A stretch of 64,000 bases of DNA from Nonlabens antarcticus (GCF_015356755.1 NZ_JADFCO010000063.1:124001-188000); one strand, 5' to 3'. Positions 40,403 through 48,823 are shown, counted from the first letter of the stretch. Made by a program: numbers and translations. Notes: generated from the sequence alone by a model not told the origin.

Positions 40403-41809
40403 ATGCCCTATAAAAACAACTTTCCTAAACAAAAGGAAAAAACCATCCGCGCCCATAATAGGCTTGTCAACAAAATAAAATCTAACCCCAGAGCAACGAT
40501 TGTCATGTTTGCAACAGCGGTGCTGTTGCTGCTTGCTGTTTACCTGTTCTTGTTCTGGCAACTGGATTATCAAAATATGCATCTGGAACAAATATCAACG
40601 CCAGTGGGTCAGGTGGTAGTCTGGTTGGGACTGGCATTGCTAGCGATTAATGCGGGATACTTTTCGTTTATCCTTTATCGGTTTTTTAAATACAGATCCA
40701 TCCCTTCAGTTGCTAGTGATGAATTGCCTACCGTTACCGTGATCGTTCCCGCCTACAACGAGGGCAAACAAGTCTATGCAACGCTTAAAAGTCTAGCAAA
40801 CAGTGACTTTCCTATCGAAAAATTACAGCTTTTGTCTATTGATGATGGTAGTCAAGATGATACATGGTACTGGATGCAAAAAGCTAAAAAAGAACTGGGA
40901 TCCCGTGTCATTATTTCACAGCAGCCTGAGAATATGGGTAAACGTCACGCACTCTATCGAGGTTTCAAAGAGGGAAATGGTGATATTTTTGTTACCGTAG
41001 ATAGTGATTCTATCGTTACAAAAGATACGCTACGCAACCTCGTCAGCCCATTTGTAGTTCGTAAGAATTGTGGTGCCGTTGCCGGTAACATACGTGTACT
41101 CAATAATAAAAAAGCATTACTACCCAAAATGTTAGATGTCAGTTTTGCGGTAAGTTTTGAATTTGTTAGATCTGCAGAAAGCACATTGAACAGCGTTCTA
41201 TGTACGCCAGGTGCGCTGGCTGCGTATAAAAGAGAATCTGTTTTTAATTGTCTGGAAAAATGGATCAATCAGCGTTTTATGGGAAAACCCAGCGATATAG
41301 GTGAAGATCGCGCATTAACTAATATGATCCTGGCTCAAGGTAGGGATGTACTTTTCCAGCGAAATGCTTATGCTTTTACGAACGTTCCAGAAACCTATGA
41401 AGGTCTCTATAAAATGTTTATACGCTGGGGTCGCAGCAACGTTCGAGAAAATATTGAAATGGCAAAATATGTATTTGCTGACTTTAAGCATAAAGGAAAA
41501 ATTGGAACACGAGTATTGTTTTTAAAGCAATCTCTAACCTTACTAATAAGCTATCCTGGATTGTTATTTATGCTAGTATTGCTGGCATGGCATCCTTTAT
41601 TAATATTAAGCGCCACACTTACCACCATACTAATTTTCTCAACATTCCAGACCGTATTTTATGCTAAGAGACATAAAGTTTCAAGCAGTTTTTGGTCCTA
41701 TTCCTATAGTGTGCTATTTACCTTCGCGTTGTTCTGGATCACACCATATGCCATTGCGACAGCGGCAAAAAGCGGTTGGTTAACCCGCAATTTGCCGCAA
41801 TCATCATAA
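40403..41809 (+). CDS. Membrane glycosyltransferase, family GT2 (processive-type)
   Basis: 468 residues. Two N-terminal helices (about 30-55 and 65-90) precede a GT2 catalytic domain. This begins PTVTVIVPAYNEGKQV with DDGSQDDT, the DxD-type VTVDSDSIV, the catalytic GEDRALTN and the acceptor motif RWGRSN. Three C-terminal helices follow. The layout matches hyaluronan- or cellulose-synthase-like enzymes that polymerise and export a polysaccharide, although a single-sugar transferase cannot be excluded. It stands alone with a terminator after it. Confidence 0.88.
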   Translation: MPYKNNFPKQKEKTIRAHNRLVNKIKSNPRATIVMFATAVLLLLAVYLFLFWQLDYQNMHLEQISTPVGQVVVWLGLALLAINAGYFSFILYRFFKYRSIPSVASDELPTVTVIVPAYNEGKQVYATLKSLANSDFPIEKLQLLSIDDGSQDDTWYWMQKAKKELGSRVIISQQPENMGKRHALYRGFKEGNGDIFVTVDSDSIVTKDTLRNLVSPFVVRKNCGAVAGNIRVLNNKKALLPKMLDVSFAVSFEFVRSAESTLNSVLCTPGALAAYKRESVFNCLEKWINQRFMGKPSDIGEDRALTNMILAQGRDVLFQRNAYAFTNVPETYEGLYKMFIRWGRSNVRENIEMAKYVFADFKHKGKIGTRVLFLKQSLTLLISYPGLLFMLVLLAWHPLLILSATLTTILIFSTFQTVFYAKRHKVSSSFWSYSYSVLFTFALFWITPYAIATAAKSGWLTRNLPQSS

Positions 41810-41828
41810 TATACTTGTAGAGTTTTAT

Positions 41829-41871
41829 AAAAAAGTTCGATGTCTCTTTTTATGAGTGTCGAACTTTTTTT
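41829..41871 (+). terminator. Terminator of the GT2 gene
   Basis: Stem AAAAAAGTTCGA / TCGAACTTTTTT with an inner TCTC/GAG pairing, then a T run. A dispersed palindrome begins 5 nt later. Confidence 0.88.
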
Positions 41872-41876
41872 ATTTA

Positions 41877-41892
41877 CGCTTTCGCGAAAGCG
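41877..41892. repeat. Dispersed palindrome CGCTTTCGCGAAAGCG, exact copy
   Basis: Intergenic, between the GT2 terminator and the toxin gene stop. Confidence 0.9.
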
Positions 41893-41904
41893 GAATAAAA
41901 ATCA

Positions 41905-42237
41905 CTAATACTTAAAAATCAAATTCATCGAATTTATAGTTTGTTCTAACTGTCCTCTTGTTATGGATCCAATTTTATTTTTCAACCTTTTTTTAGATAT
42001 AGATCTCATATGAATATTCAAGATCTCAGATTCGTATTTTAAGCCATTACGCTCGTCCGGCTTTAAAATAACGTCGCCATGATAGTTTTTTAGCTTAGTT
42101 GTTATGGGACAAATTATAACCGTGTTGGCATTATCGTTAACCGCATTTCCAGATATTATAACTACCGGTCGTCTACCACCTTGCTCACTGCCTAAAACAG
42201 GATCTAGAAATGCTTCATAGATCTCACGTTGTTTCAT
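41905..42237 (-). CDS. MazF/PemK-family toxin (endoribonuclease)
   Basis: 110 residues from ATG 42237, with an equally possible ATG at 42240. The MazF fold is indicated by MKQREIYEAFLDPVLGSEQGGRRPVVIISG, where the arginines follow the usual GxxRP pattern. TVIICPITTKLKN and a C-terminal SITRGQLEQTI complete it. Such toxins cut single-stranded RNA and stop growth until bound by antitoxin. The start lies inside the antitoxin gene (14-17 nt overlap), the usual order for a type II pair. An open frame runs further upstream, but only through the antitoxin gene. Confidence 0.9.
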   Translation of the reverse strand: MKQREIYEAFLDPVLGSEQGGRRPVVIISGNAVNDNANTVIICPITTKLKNYHGDVILKPDERNGLKYESEILNIHMRSISKKRLKNKIGSITRGQLEQTINSMNLIFKY

Positions 42238-42475
42238 CATCGAGATCTTCAAGTTGCTGCATGTAATCTGCCATTCCCTCTTCTGCCAATGCAAGCATGT
42301 CTGGATCTTGAGCCATACGCTTATATGAATTGATGAACTTTGCCTTATCAATTTGCTCAAGATAGATGCTCAGCGCTTTTTCAATAAGCTTATTCTTAGG
42401 AAGTTTCATTTCCTTTGCAGCATCTGCAAGTTGTTTGAGCAGATCATCAGGAAGTGAAGATGTGAAAGTGGCCAT
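42224..42475 (-). CDS. Ribbon-helix-helix antitoxin partner of the MazF-type toxin
   Basis: 83 residues. The N-terminus TFTSSLPDDLLKQLADAAKEMKLPKNKLIEKALSIYLEQ is a MetJ/Arc-type DNA-binding domain. An acidic C-terminus (MADYMQQLEDLDDE) should wrap the toxin. Antitoxins of this kind repress their own promoter, and a perfect 11-bp inverted repeat with a 7-nt loop (42481-42509) sits 5 nt upstream of the ATG. Confidence 0.87.
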   Translation of the reverse strand: MATFTSSLPDDLLKQLADAAKEMKLPKNKLIEKALSIYLEQIDKAKFINSYKRMAQDPDMLALAEEGMADYMQQLEDLDDETT

Positions 42476-42480
42476 CGCTG

Positions 42481-42509
42481 TTTTATATTTATGAATCGTA
42501 AATATAAAA
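42481..42509. promoter_or_regulatory. Candidate autoregulatory operator of the toxin-antitoxin pair
   Basis: TTTTATATTTA and TAAATATAAAA flank TGAATCG as a perfect inverted repeat. It overlaps a TATATTTA -7-like element on the minus strand, so bound antitoxin would block transcription. Confidence 0.6.
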
Positions 42510-42526
42510 ATATTTATCGGTTATAG

Positions 42527-43144
42527 CTATATTATAAATATCGCCACCGCAATCCCGACAAATACCACTATCTGTATCCACTTCATCGCTGGAGCAAACC
42601 ACTGGGAGGATCTAATAAACTGGGCTACGCTGCCGCCCAAAAAGGCAACCGTATAGAAAGTAACCAAAGAAACCGCCATAAATATTCCGCCTAGAATATA
42701 GATCTGGATCCATTCTTCCATGACTCCTGGAATGACGAATTGGGGCAAAAGCGCTAGAAAAAATAGCGTCACTTTAGGATTTAGAAGGTTCATCGTGATT
42801 CCTACTCGGTACAATTTCCACCAGCTTTGTGCCATCGTTCTTTCCTCTGAAAGATGAATAGCCGAATCAGATTTATAAACTTTGTAAGCTAGGAATAATA
42901 GATAGATCGCGCCGAAAATCTTAATCAGCAGCAACAACCATTCATTATCTCTTAAAACTACCGCAAATCCAAGGGCTACAATTGAAGTATGGAAAATACA
43001 TCCGGTTATAAGTCCGCTGGCGACGGCAATTCCATAGCTCGCCCCACGAGCCACGGATTGTGTCAGGACAAAAATATTATCTGGACCTGGCGATAGCGCC
43101 AGTAAAAAAGCTGCAAGAGAAAAAGCGAGACAGGACTCAAGCAT
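42527..43144 (-). CDS. LysE/RhtB-family amino-acid exporter
   Basis: 205 residues with six hydrophobic helices. The N-terminus LAFSLAAFLLALSPGPDNIFVLTQSVARG carries the SPGPD motif diagnostic of LysE/RhtB permeases, and NLLNPKVTLFFLALLPQFV is the second hallmark. These proteins export amino acids such as lysine, homoserine or threonine; the specific substrate is unknown. It is transcribed in the same direction as pyrD, after an 80-nt gap. Confidence 0.9.
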   Translation of the reverse strand: MLESCLAFSLAAFLLALSPGPDNIFVLTQSVARGASYGIAVASGLITGCIFHTSIVALGFAVVLRDNEWLLLLIKIFGAIYLLFLAYKVYKSDSAIHLSEERTMAQSWWKLYRVGITMNLLNPKVTLFFLALLPQFVIPGVMEEWIQIYILGGIFMAVSLVTFYTVAFLGGSVAQFIRSSQWFAPAMKWIQIVVFVGIAVAIFII

Positions 43145-43223
43145 AGGCTATAATTTCAAGAGATGCTGACCTTCGACAGCATAACAGATTAAAAAAAGGT
43201 TACTTATTCTATACCCTCTCATT

Positions 43224-44264
43224 TTATAAACCTTGTTTAATTATCTCCCGATTGATATCTCGTATTAATGCAGGGCCTTCATAAACAAATCCCGTATAGA
43301 TCTGAACAAGTCTGGCGCCAGCTTTCAGCTTATCGATCGCATCCTGCGCACACATAATCCCTCCTACTCCTATTATGGGGAAAGCGCCGTTGCTTTTTTG
43401 ATGGAGGAATGAAATCACCTCTGTTGCTCGGTTTTTTAGTGGTGCTCCGCTTAAACCGCCAGCTTCTTTTTGAAGGTTGAGATCGCTTTTAAGGTCCTTG
43501 CGTTCGATGGTGGTGTTTGTGGCGATAACGCCATCGATTTTGGTGTCTTCCACGATTCCTATGATATCCAGCAATTGATCGTCTGTCAGGTCTGGAGCGA
43601 TCTTTAATAATATCGGTTTACGGGTGGGCTTTGCGTTGTTTAAATCCTGCAAGGTTTGCAGGATGTGTGTGAGCGGTTTTCTGTCCTGCAACTCGCGCAA
43701 TCCAGGCGTATTAGGCGAGCTTACATTTACCGTGAAATAGTCAACGTAATCAAAGAGTTTGTTGAAACAGATCACGTAATCGTCCACCGCTTTATCGTTA
43801 GGTGTGATCTTATTCTTACCTATGTTACCGCCTATTAAAACATGTCGCTTTCCAGCAGTATTTTTTTTCAACCGTTCCACAGCGTCATCGACACCGCCAT
43901 TGTTAAAACCCATCCTGTTAACGATTGCCTGATCTTCTTTGAGTCTGAAAAGTCGGGTTTTTGGGTTTCCTTCTTGGGGTTGCGGAGTCAAGGTTCCTAT
44001 CTCAATAAAACCGAATCCTAGGTTTGAAAATTCTCTAAATGCTTTGGCATCCTTATCAAATCCTGCGGCCATTCCGACCGGATTATCAAACTCTAATCCA
44101 AACAAAGTTCGTTTTAAAGCTGGGTTTTGAGGTTTGAACCGCTTTCGCGAAAGCGAACTAATACCAGGTATTCTATTTAATAATTTAATCGCTTTGAATG
44201 AGAAATGATGAACATCTTCTGGGTCAAAACGGAATAATAGCGGTCTAATAATGGATTTATACAT
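43224..44264 (-). CDS. pyrD: Dihydroorotate dehydrogenase (quinone-linked, class 2)
   Basis: It oxidises dihydroorotate to orotate in pyrimidine synthesis and passes electrons to quinone at the inner membrane. It has 346 residues from ATG 44264; an in-frame TTG six codons upstream lies in the -7 box. The N-terminal hydrophobic/amphipathic extension ([22 protein letters not shown]) marks class 2. Others are [24 protein letters not shown], the catalytic-serine region [15 protein letters not shown], and FMN contacts NTTIER and [11 protein letters not shown]. Codons SLSRKR near residue 35 come from a palindrome copy. It diverges from lpdA. Confidence 0.96.
   Translation of the reverse strand: MYKSIIRPLLFRFDPEDVHHFSFKAIKLLNRIPGISSLSRKRFKPQNPALKRTLFGLEFDNPVGMAAGFDKDAKAFREFSNLGFGFIEIGTLTPQPQEGNPKTRLFRLKEDQAIVNRMGFNNGGVDDAVERLKKNTAGKRHVLIGGNIGKNKITPNDKAVDDYVICFNKLFDYVDYFTVNVSSPNTPGLRELQDRKPLTHILQTLQDLNNAKPTRKPILLKIAPDLTDDQLLDIIGIVEDTKIDGVIATNTTIERKDLKSDLNLQKEAGGLSGAPLKNRATEVISFLHQKSNGAFPIIGVGGIMCAQDAIDKLKAGARLVQIYTGFVYEGPALIRDINREIIKQGL
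44140..44155. repeat. Dispersed palindrome CGCTTTCGCGAAAGCG, exact copy
   Basis: It lies inside pyrD, read as SLSRKR on the minus strand in the linker between the membrane-binding extension and the barrel. Flanks (CC before, AAC after) match the copy at 57072. Confidence 0.9.
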
Positions 44265-44279
44265 GGCAAATGGGTTGGT

Positions 44280-44287
44280 CAAAAATA
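44280..44287 (-). promoter_or_regulatory. -7 box (TATTTTTG) for pyrD
   Basis: It ends 15 nt before the ATG at 44264. Its last three bases form the TTG that could be mistaken for a start. Confidence 0.55.
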
Positions 44288-44339
44288 CAATGGTTAGCCG
44301 TTTATTCTATATTTTTACATCTCTTAAAAATTAACAGAT

Positions 44340-45731
44340 ATGAGTAAATATGATGTGATCGTTTTAGGTAGTGGTCCAGGCGGATATGTAACTGCGATAC
44401 GCGCTTCCCAGCTGGGTATGAAAGTGGCTATTGTAGAGAAAGAATCTCTAGGTGGTGTGTGTTTGAACTGGGGTTGTATTCCTACTAAAGCGCTTATAAA
44501 AAGTGCAGATGTCTTCAATTACCTCAACCATGCCGAAGATTATGGGTTGAAAGTTACTGGTGCAGATAAGGATTTCGGTGCTGTAGTAAAACGCTCTCGT
44601 GATGTTGCAGATGGTATGAGCAAAGGTGTTCAGTTCTTGTTGAAGAAGAACAAAGTGGACGTGATCATGGGCTATGGCACTTTGAAAAAAGGAAAGAAAA
44701 TAGAGGTCAAAGCAGAAGATGGTTCTACCTCTACTGTAGAAGCAAAACATATAATTATTGCCACCGGTGCAAAATCCAGAGCACTTCCTTCCCTTCCACA
44801 GGATGGCAAAAAGGTGATAGGATATAGGGAAGCTATGACGCTGGAAAACCAACCCAAAAAGATGATCGTTGTAGGTTCTGGCGCCATAGGTGTTGAGTTT
44901 GCTTACTTCTACAATTCTATGGGAACTGAAGTAACGATCGTTGAATATCTAGATCGCATTGTTCCCGTTGAAGATGTGGACGTTTCTAAACAAATGGAAC
45001 GCAGTTTCAAAAAAGCCGGAATCAAAATCATGACTTCCAGTGAAGTTACTGGTGTTGACACGAGCGGCGATGGCGTAAAAGCAACTATTAAAACTAAAAA
45101 AGGAGAAGAAGTTCTTGAAGCTGACATCGTTTTAAGCGCTGTAGGTATCGAGACAAATATCAAAAATATAGGCCTTGAGGAAGTAGGGATCTCAACAGAT
45201 CACGGAAAAGTTCTCGTAAATGACTGGTATCAAACAAATATTCCAGGATACTATGCCATAGGTGACATCACCGCTGGACCAGCACTTGCACACGTTGCTA
45301 GTGCGGAAGGAATTTTATGCGTTGAAAAAATAGCCGATATGCATGTGGAGCCACTGAATTATGGAAACATCCCAGGATGTACGTATTCCTCTCCAGAGAT
45401 CGCAAGCGTTGGTTACACCGAGGCGCAAGCGAAAGAAGCCGGTTACGAAATCAAAGTGGGGAAATTCCCATTCTCGGCATCTGGAAAAGCAAGTGCTTCC
45501 GGAGCTAAAGACGGTTTTGTAAAAGTGATTTTTGATGCTAAATATGGTGAGTGGTTAGGCTGTCACATGATAGGCGCTGGTGTCACTGATATGATCGCTG
45601 AGGCGGTTCTAGGACGTAAACTAGAAACTACAGGGCACGAAGTGCTTAAAACAATCCACCCGCACCCAACGATGAGTGAGGCCGTAATGGAAGCTGTTGC
45701 AGATGCTTATGGTGAAGTGATTCACTTGTAG
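44340..45731 (+). CDS. lpdA: Dihydrolipoyl dehydrogenase
   Basis: The E3 flavoenzyme that reoxidises lipoamide in 2-oxo acid dehydrogenase complexes. 463 residues: FAD motif DVIVLGSGPGGYVTAIRA, the redox disulfide GGVCLNWGCIPTKAL, the NAD motif MIVVGSGAIGVEFAYFYNSMG, an FAD-binding YAIGDITAGPALAHVA, and the C-terminal catalytic pair in HPHPTMSEAVMEA. No E1 or E2 genes are beside it, so it probably serves several complexes. A heptamer array (45736-45776) follows the stop codon and a terminator ends the transcript. Confidence 0.96.
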   Translation: MSKYDVIVLGSGPGGYVTAIRASQLGMKVAIVEKESLGGVCLNWGCIPTKALIKSADVFNYLNHAEDYGLKVTGADKDFGAVVKRSRDVADGMSKGVQFLLKKNKVDVIMGYGTLKKGKKIEVKAEDGSTSTVEAKHIIIATGAKSRALPSLPQDGKKVIGYREAMTLENQPKKMIVVGSGAIGVEFAYFYNSMGTEVTIVEYLDRIVPVEDVDVSKQMERSFKKAGIKIMTSSEVTGVDTSGDGVKATIKTKKGEEVLEADIVLSAVGIETNIKNIGLEEVGISTDHGKVLVNDWYQTNIPGYYAIGDITAGPALAHVASAEGILCVEKIADMHVEPLNYGNIPGCTYSSPEIASVGYTEAQAKEAGYEIKVGKFPFSASGKASASGAKDGFVKVIFDAKYGEWLGCHMIGAGVTDMIAEAVLGRKLETTGHEVLKTIHPHPTMSEAVMEAVADAYGEVIHL

Positions 45732-45735
45732 TTGT

Positions 45736-45776
45736 GAGTCAGAGTCTTGAGTTGTGAGCTGTGAGCTGTGAGCTTA
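45736..45776 (+). repeat. Heptamer tandem array in the lpdA 3' untranslated region
   Basis: After a partial GAGTCA, five 7-mers run in order: GAGTCTT, GAGTTGT, GAGCTGT, GAGCTGT, GAGCTTA. The array starts 5 nt after the stop codon. Its consensus GAGCTGT resembles GAGCTAT after rny. Confidence 0.75.
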
Positions 45777-45826
45777 AAGTATTAAATACGGAGTACAACG
45801 TATTAAGAATTTTGATTAGAAAATTG

Positions 45827-45866
45827 AAACTCCCAAGAAACATTCATGTTTCTTGGGAGTTTTTTG
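45827..45866 (+). terminator. Terminator after lpdA
   Basis: A 17-bp stem (from AAACTCCCAAG at 45827 to CTTGGGAGTTT ending 45862) with a 2-nt loop, then a T run. Confidence 0.9.
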
Positions 45867-45904
45867 TTTTCATAAGGGTGGACTTAAGTCCACCCTTATG
45901 AAAA
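45867..45904. repeat. Perfect 38-bp palindrome next to the lpdA terminator
   Basis: Two 19-nt arms with no spacer, centred on CTTAAG, running from TTTTCATAAGGG to CCCTTATGAAAA. It directly abuts the terminator T run. Confidence 0.8.
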
Positions 45905-46019
45905 TAGAAACTTGAAATCTCGAATTTAGATTTGTGATGTAAATTAATAATCGGTAATTTATACAGATCCTTATAGCGCGCTTTTTTTTTAGAGCTTAAG
46001 GTTTGAAAATTGAAGACTT

Positions 46020-46898
46020 TTACTTCAAATCCCTTTTATAAAAAACAACATCGACCTGCTCCCCCACTTTGAAGCTGGAAAGCATACTTATTTCTTTACC
46101 GTTACCGTCCGTGATTCTGATCTGGGCGGTGTTGGGTGGTTCAGTACCTTCCGTGAGGGCTTTTAGGGAAAGCTTATTTATTTCTTTGTTGAAAATCAGC
46201 GGGATTTTAGTCTTTGCTTTTGTAGGCGAGTAATTTGCCTTGATCACTTTTCCATTGAGAACTATTGACATTTCATCTCCATCCACAGTACCTGGATCCC
46301 AGATTTCTAGGTAAGCGATTTTTGATTCCCAAAACACGTTGAGTGTTTCGCCTCCCATTAATCCTTTGCTTTTAGTGCTATTGAGGAATTTACTGTTAGC
46401 AATGCGTTGCTTAACACTGTCGGCAAATTTATCAGATCGCGCTACTCGTCGCTGTATTTTTTCGCTTTTGCGTTGTACCTTTTCTTCGCCCTGTAAGATT
46501 AATGTTCCGTTGATGCAGGTTTGTAGATCATCATAAAAACTTTTGAACTCACCATCTATTTTTGCACGGCCATTCAGGTTTCGCAATTTCCCTGAAAAAT
46601 ATACGTAGCAAAAATCCAATTCTTTTATGGGCGACTTCGTGTAAACAATATCAACTTCACGGAATTCAATCTTGTTTTCCTTTTCATAATACCTACCAAC
46701 TAGGGTGTTTTTAGATTCATGTGGACCGTTTAAATCTGTGTAAGTAAAGCCTTTTAATTTACCGTCTTTTTGAGTCAATTCAATTTTATAGGGAATAAAA
46801 GTGCTGTCTGGTAAAGTGAGAAGTCCTACATACTCGATTTGTTGTGCTTGTAATAAAAAACTACTAATTAATAACAATAGGACTGAAAGGGTTTTCAT
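46020..46898 (-). CDS. Secreted protein of unknown function
   Basis: 292 residues with a Sec signal peptide (KTLSVLLLLISSFLLQAQ). The N-terminal half is beta-rich (IEYVGLLTLPDSTFIPYKIELTQKDGKLKGF) and includes a basic stretch (EKVQRKSEKIQRRVARSDKF). The C-terminal half (about 190-292: EIWDPGTVDGDEMSIVLNGKVI) looks like a small beta-sandwich. No family is recognised. It is divergent from a TM2-domain gene. Confidence 0.7.
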   Translation of the reverse strand: MKTLSVLLLLISSFLLQAQQIEYVGLLTLPDSTFIPYKIELTQKDGKLKGFTYTDLNGPHESKNTLVGRYYEKENKIEFREVDIVYTKSPIKELDFCYVYFSGKLRNLNGRAKIDGEFKSFYDDLQTCINGTLILQGEEKVQRKSEKIQRRVARSDKFADSVKQRIANSKFLNSTKSKGLMGGETLNVFWESKIAYLEIWDPGTVDGDEMSIVLNGKVIKANYSPTKAKTKIPLIFNKEINKLSLKALTEGTEPPNTAQIRITDGNGKEISMLSSFKVGEQVDVVFYKRDLK

Positions 46899-46907
46899 GC
46901 AAAGTTT

Positions 46908-46915
46908 TATATTTG
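46908..46915 (+). promoter_or_regulatory. -7 box (TATATTTG) for the TM2-domain gene
   Basis: It ends 28 nt before the ATG at 46944, in the short divergent region. The minus strand carries a near-box TATCTTTA for the secreted protein. Confidence 0.5.
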
Positions 46916-46943
46916 GTAAAGATAACTAACAAAATTACCTATT

Positions 46944-47297
46944 ATGAATTCAAGAATTACTCTCGCACTTATGAGCATTTTCATGCTTGTAGGGTCTTTT
47001 AGTTACGCCTCCTTTCCTGTGGAACGTGAAACGGTCGTAACAATCAATTCAGAAACTTCTATTGAAGAATCTACCACAGTTTTAAGCTCTCCAGCAGCCC
47101 TTGCATGGACTGAGGATCAAACGATAGCAACTGTTTTATGGGCAATTCCAATTACAGGATTTTTAGCAGGTCACAGATGGTTCTTAGGAAGTCCATGGTA
47201 TTGGAATCTTCTATTTATTGTTACCGGTGGTTTTTTCCTTGTTGGTTGGATCATTGACGGTATCGACATTATAACTGGGAGATATCCCGGATTGTAA
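46944..47297 (+). CDS. TM2-domain membrane protein
   Basis: 117 residues with a signal-like N-terminus (SRITLALMSIFMLVGSFSYA) and a C-terminal TM2 domain: helix AIPITGFLAGHRWFLGSP, then YWNLLFIVTGGFFLVGWIIDGIDI. The G.HRWFLG and WIIDGIDI elements are the domain hallmarks. The function of TM2 proteins in bacteria is unknown. It has its own promoter and terminator. Confidence 0.82.
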   Translation: MNSRITLALMSIFMLVGSFSYASFPVERETVVTINSETSIEESTTVLSSPAALAWTEDQTIATVLWAIPITGFLAGHRWFLGSPWYWNLLFIVTGGFFLVGWIIDGIDIITGRYPGL

Positions 47298-47318
47298 TCC
47301 ATCTTTCATTAATCATAG

Positions 47319-47353
47319 AAACCCGTCTCGATGCACATTGAGACGGGTTTTTT
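47319..47353 (+). terminator. Terminator after the TM2-domain gene
   Basis: Stem AAACCCGTCTC / GAGACGGGTTT with a 10-nt loop and T tail. Confidence 0.9.
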
Positions 47354-47380
47354 ATGACCTAATAGTTTCTAAAATTTCCT

Positions 47381-47812
47381 TTACTCTTCCCGTTTATTCA
47401 TAAAACTCTGGATGGCCAACTTGTATCCATCCAGCCCAAAGCCAGCGATCGTTCCTGCTGCATTTTTGGAAATCATAGATATATGTCTGATCTTCTCGCG
47501 ATCCATCACATTTGATATGTGAACTTCAACTACCGCAATCTCTATAGAGGCTACCGCATCTGCAATGGCGAGTGATGTATGTGTATATGCTGCTGGATTC
47601 ATGATAATACCCTCAAAACCTTCTTCCTGGGCATTGTGAAGTTTGTTGATCAACTCACCTTCCACGTTAGATTGATAAAACGCCAACTCTATTTCTTGGA
47701 AGCCAAACTGAAGCTCTGAAAAATATTGATCAAAAGTTTTTGATCCATATATTTCCGGTTGACGCTTGCCTAATAAATTAAGATTAGGGCCATTAATGAT
47801 AAGTAGTTTCAT
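47381..47812 (-). CDS. aroQ: 3-dehydroquinate dehydratase, type II
   Basis: It converts 3-dehydroquinate to dehydroshikimate. Its 143 residues match the type II size. Motifs are IINGPNLNLLGKRQPEIYG with the catalytic tyrosine, SNVEGELINKLHNA, IIMNPAAYTHTSLAIADA and VEVHISNVMDREKIRHIS. It lies upstream of xerD on the other strand, with the outer-membrane protein gene between. A palindrome copy occupies its 5' flank. Confidence 0.95.
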   Translation of the reverse strand: MKLLIINGPNLNLLGKRQPEIYGSKTFDQYFSELQFGFQEIELAFYQSNVEGELINKLHNAQEEGFEGIIMNPAAYTHTSLAIADAVASIEIAVVEVHISNVMDREKIRHISMISKNAAGTIAGFGLDGYKLAIQSFMNKREE

Positions 47813-47834
47813 GCTAGAAAGATATTAGTAAATA

Positions 47835-47850
47835 CGCTTTCGCGAAAGCG
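47835..47850. repeat. Dispersed palindrome CGCTTTCGCGAAAGCG, exact copy
   Basis: Intergenic, 22 nt upstream of the aroQ start. Confidence 0.9.
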
Positions 47851-47961
47851 GAACTCCATAAAATAATACCCTTAGACCGCTAGATTAAGATTATGCATCC
47901 AATCGTTGCAGAGTAAAGGTTCAAGAATATTTATCTAAAAACAGTAGCTTCAAAAAAAGTC

Positions 47962-47993
47962 AAAAAAAAAGCAGCTCTGAGAAAGAGCTGCTT
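47962..47993 (-). terminator. Terminator after the outer-membrane beta-barrel gene
   Basis: Stem AAGCAGCTCT / AGAGCTGCTT (loop GAGAA on the plus strand). The minus strand ends in nine Ts. Confidence 0.9.
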
Positions 47994-48014
47994 AAATAAA
48001 TACTTTGTAAGTAA

Positions 48015-48617
48015 CTAGAATTTGTAACCTAAGTTTATTGAAAATACTTGGTTAGTTATATCATCTGAGAACGTATCGTTGTCCTCATATATATTTGTCA
48101 AACCTACCATGTATCTAGCAGATGCACTCAAACCTTCTAGGGTTGTACCTTCTTTAAATTTGTAAGAAAGACCACCACCTACACTTAAGTCGATAGTTTC
48201 AGCATCAAAATCTTCAGTAACGGTAACTCCTCCGCCTTCAAACTTAGACTCATCATTCACTACAAACCCTACCTGCGGTCCTGCATCGATTGAAAAACCA
48301 GAACCTCCTAGATAAAATTTAGCTAAAACAGGTACATTAATGTAATCTAATTTTAAAGTTTGCTTAATTCCAGCTGCTTCGCCTTCTGCTCCTTGTTGAG
48401 AATAGATAGCTCCAACCATTAAACCAAAATTTGGAGAAAATGCATACTCTCCAGTTAGTCCCACATTGATACCTGTACGTGAATCCACATCATCAACATC
48501 ATCTCCTTGAAGATTTGCAAAATTCACACCTGCTTGTACTCCAAAATCAATTTCCTGCGCTTGGGCAAATCCTATGGAACCCAATGCTACTACTGCAAAT
48601 ACTAATAATTTTTTCAT
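48015..48617 (-). CDS. Outer-membrane beta-barrel (porin-family) protein
   Basis: 200 residues from ATG 48617 with signal KKLLVFAVVALGSIGFAQAQ. The mature part alternates strands as in small OmpX/PorT-type barrels (FGVQAGVNFANLQGDD, GINVGLTGEYAFSPNFGLMVG, FSIDAGPQVGFVVNDE) and ends NQVFSINLGYKF with terminal Phe. It probably spans the outer membrane with eight strands. Function unknown. Confidence 0.88.
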   Translation of the reverse strand: MKKLLVFAVVALGSIGFAQAQEIDFGVQAGVNFANLQGDDVDDVDSRTGINVGLTGEYAFSPNFGLMVGAIYSQQGAEGEAAGIKQTLKLDYINVPVLAKFYLGGSGFSIDAGPQVGFVVNDESKFEGGGVTVTEDFDAETIDLSVGGGLSYKFKEGTTLEGLSASARYMVGLTNIYEDNDTFSDDITNQVFSINLGYKF

Positions 48618-48641
48618 GATAGTTTGTTTAGAATTATGGAG

Positions 48642-48649
48642 CAAAACTA
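48642..48649 (-). promoter_or_regulatory. -7 box (TAGTTTTG) for the beta-barrel gene
   Basis: It ends 24 nt before the ATG at 48617. Confidence 0.5.
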
Positions 48650-48823
48650 GTCCTAGTATTGAAATCGAAGTCCTAAGAATTCCTCAATATTTATGAATAA
48701 TTGTTAAAGATTATTAAAATCAATAAACCATTCAGCCATAGAATTCGTAATGAATTGATTCTCAATCTAAAAATAACGAACTTGAAATCGGCGATTTTAC
48801 ACAAATAGTCGATTTTTACAATT

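Noticed and set aside
41905-42360. A 151-residue form of the MazF-type toxin
   Set aside because: The first 41 codons only translate the antitoxin gene in another frame; homologous toxins begin MKQ.EI.
45736-45776. Promoter or operator function for the lpdA heptamer array
   Set aside because: It lies downstream of lpdA and upstream of a terminator with no gene starting behind it on that strand.
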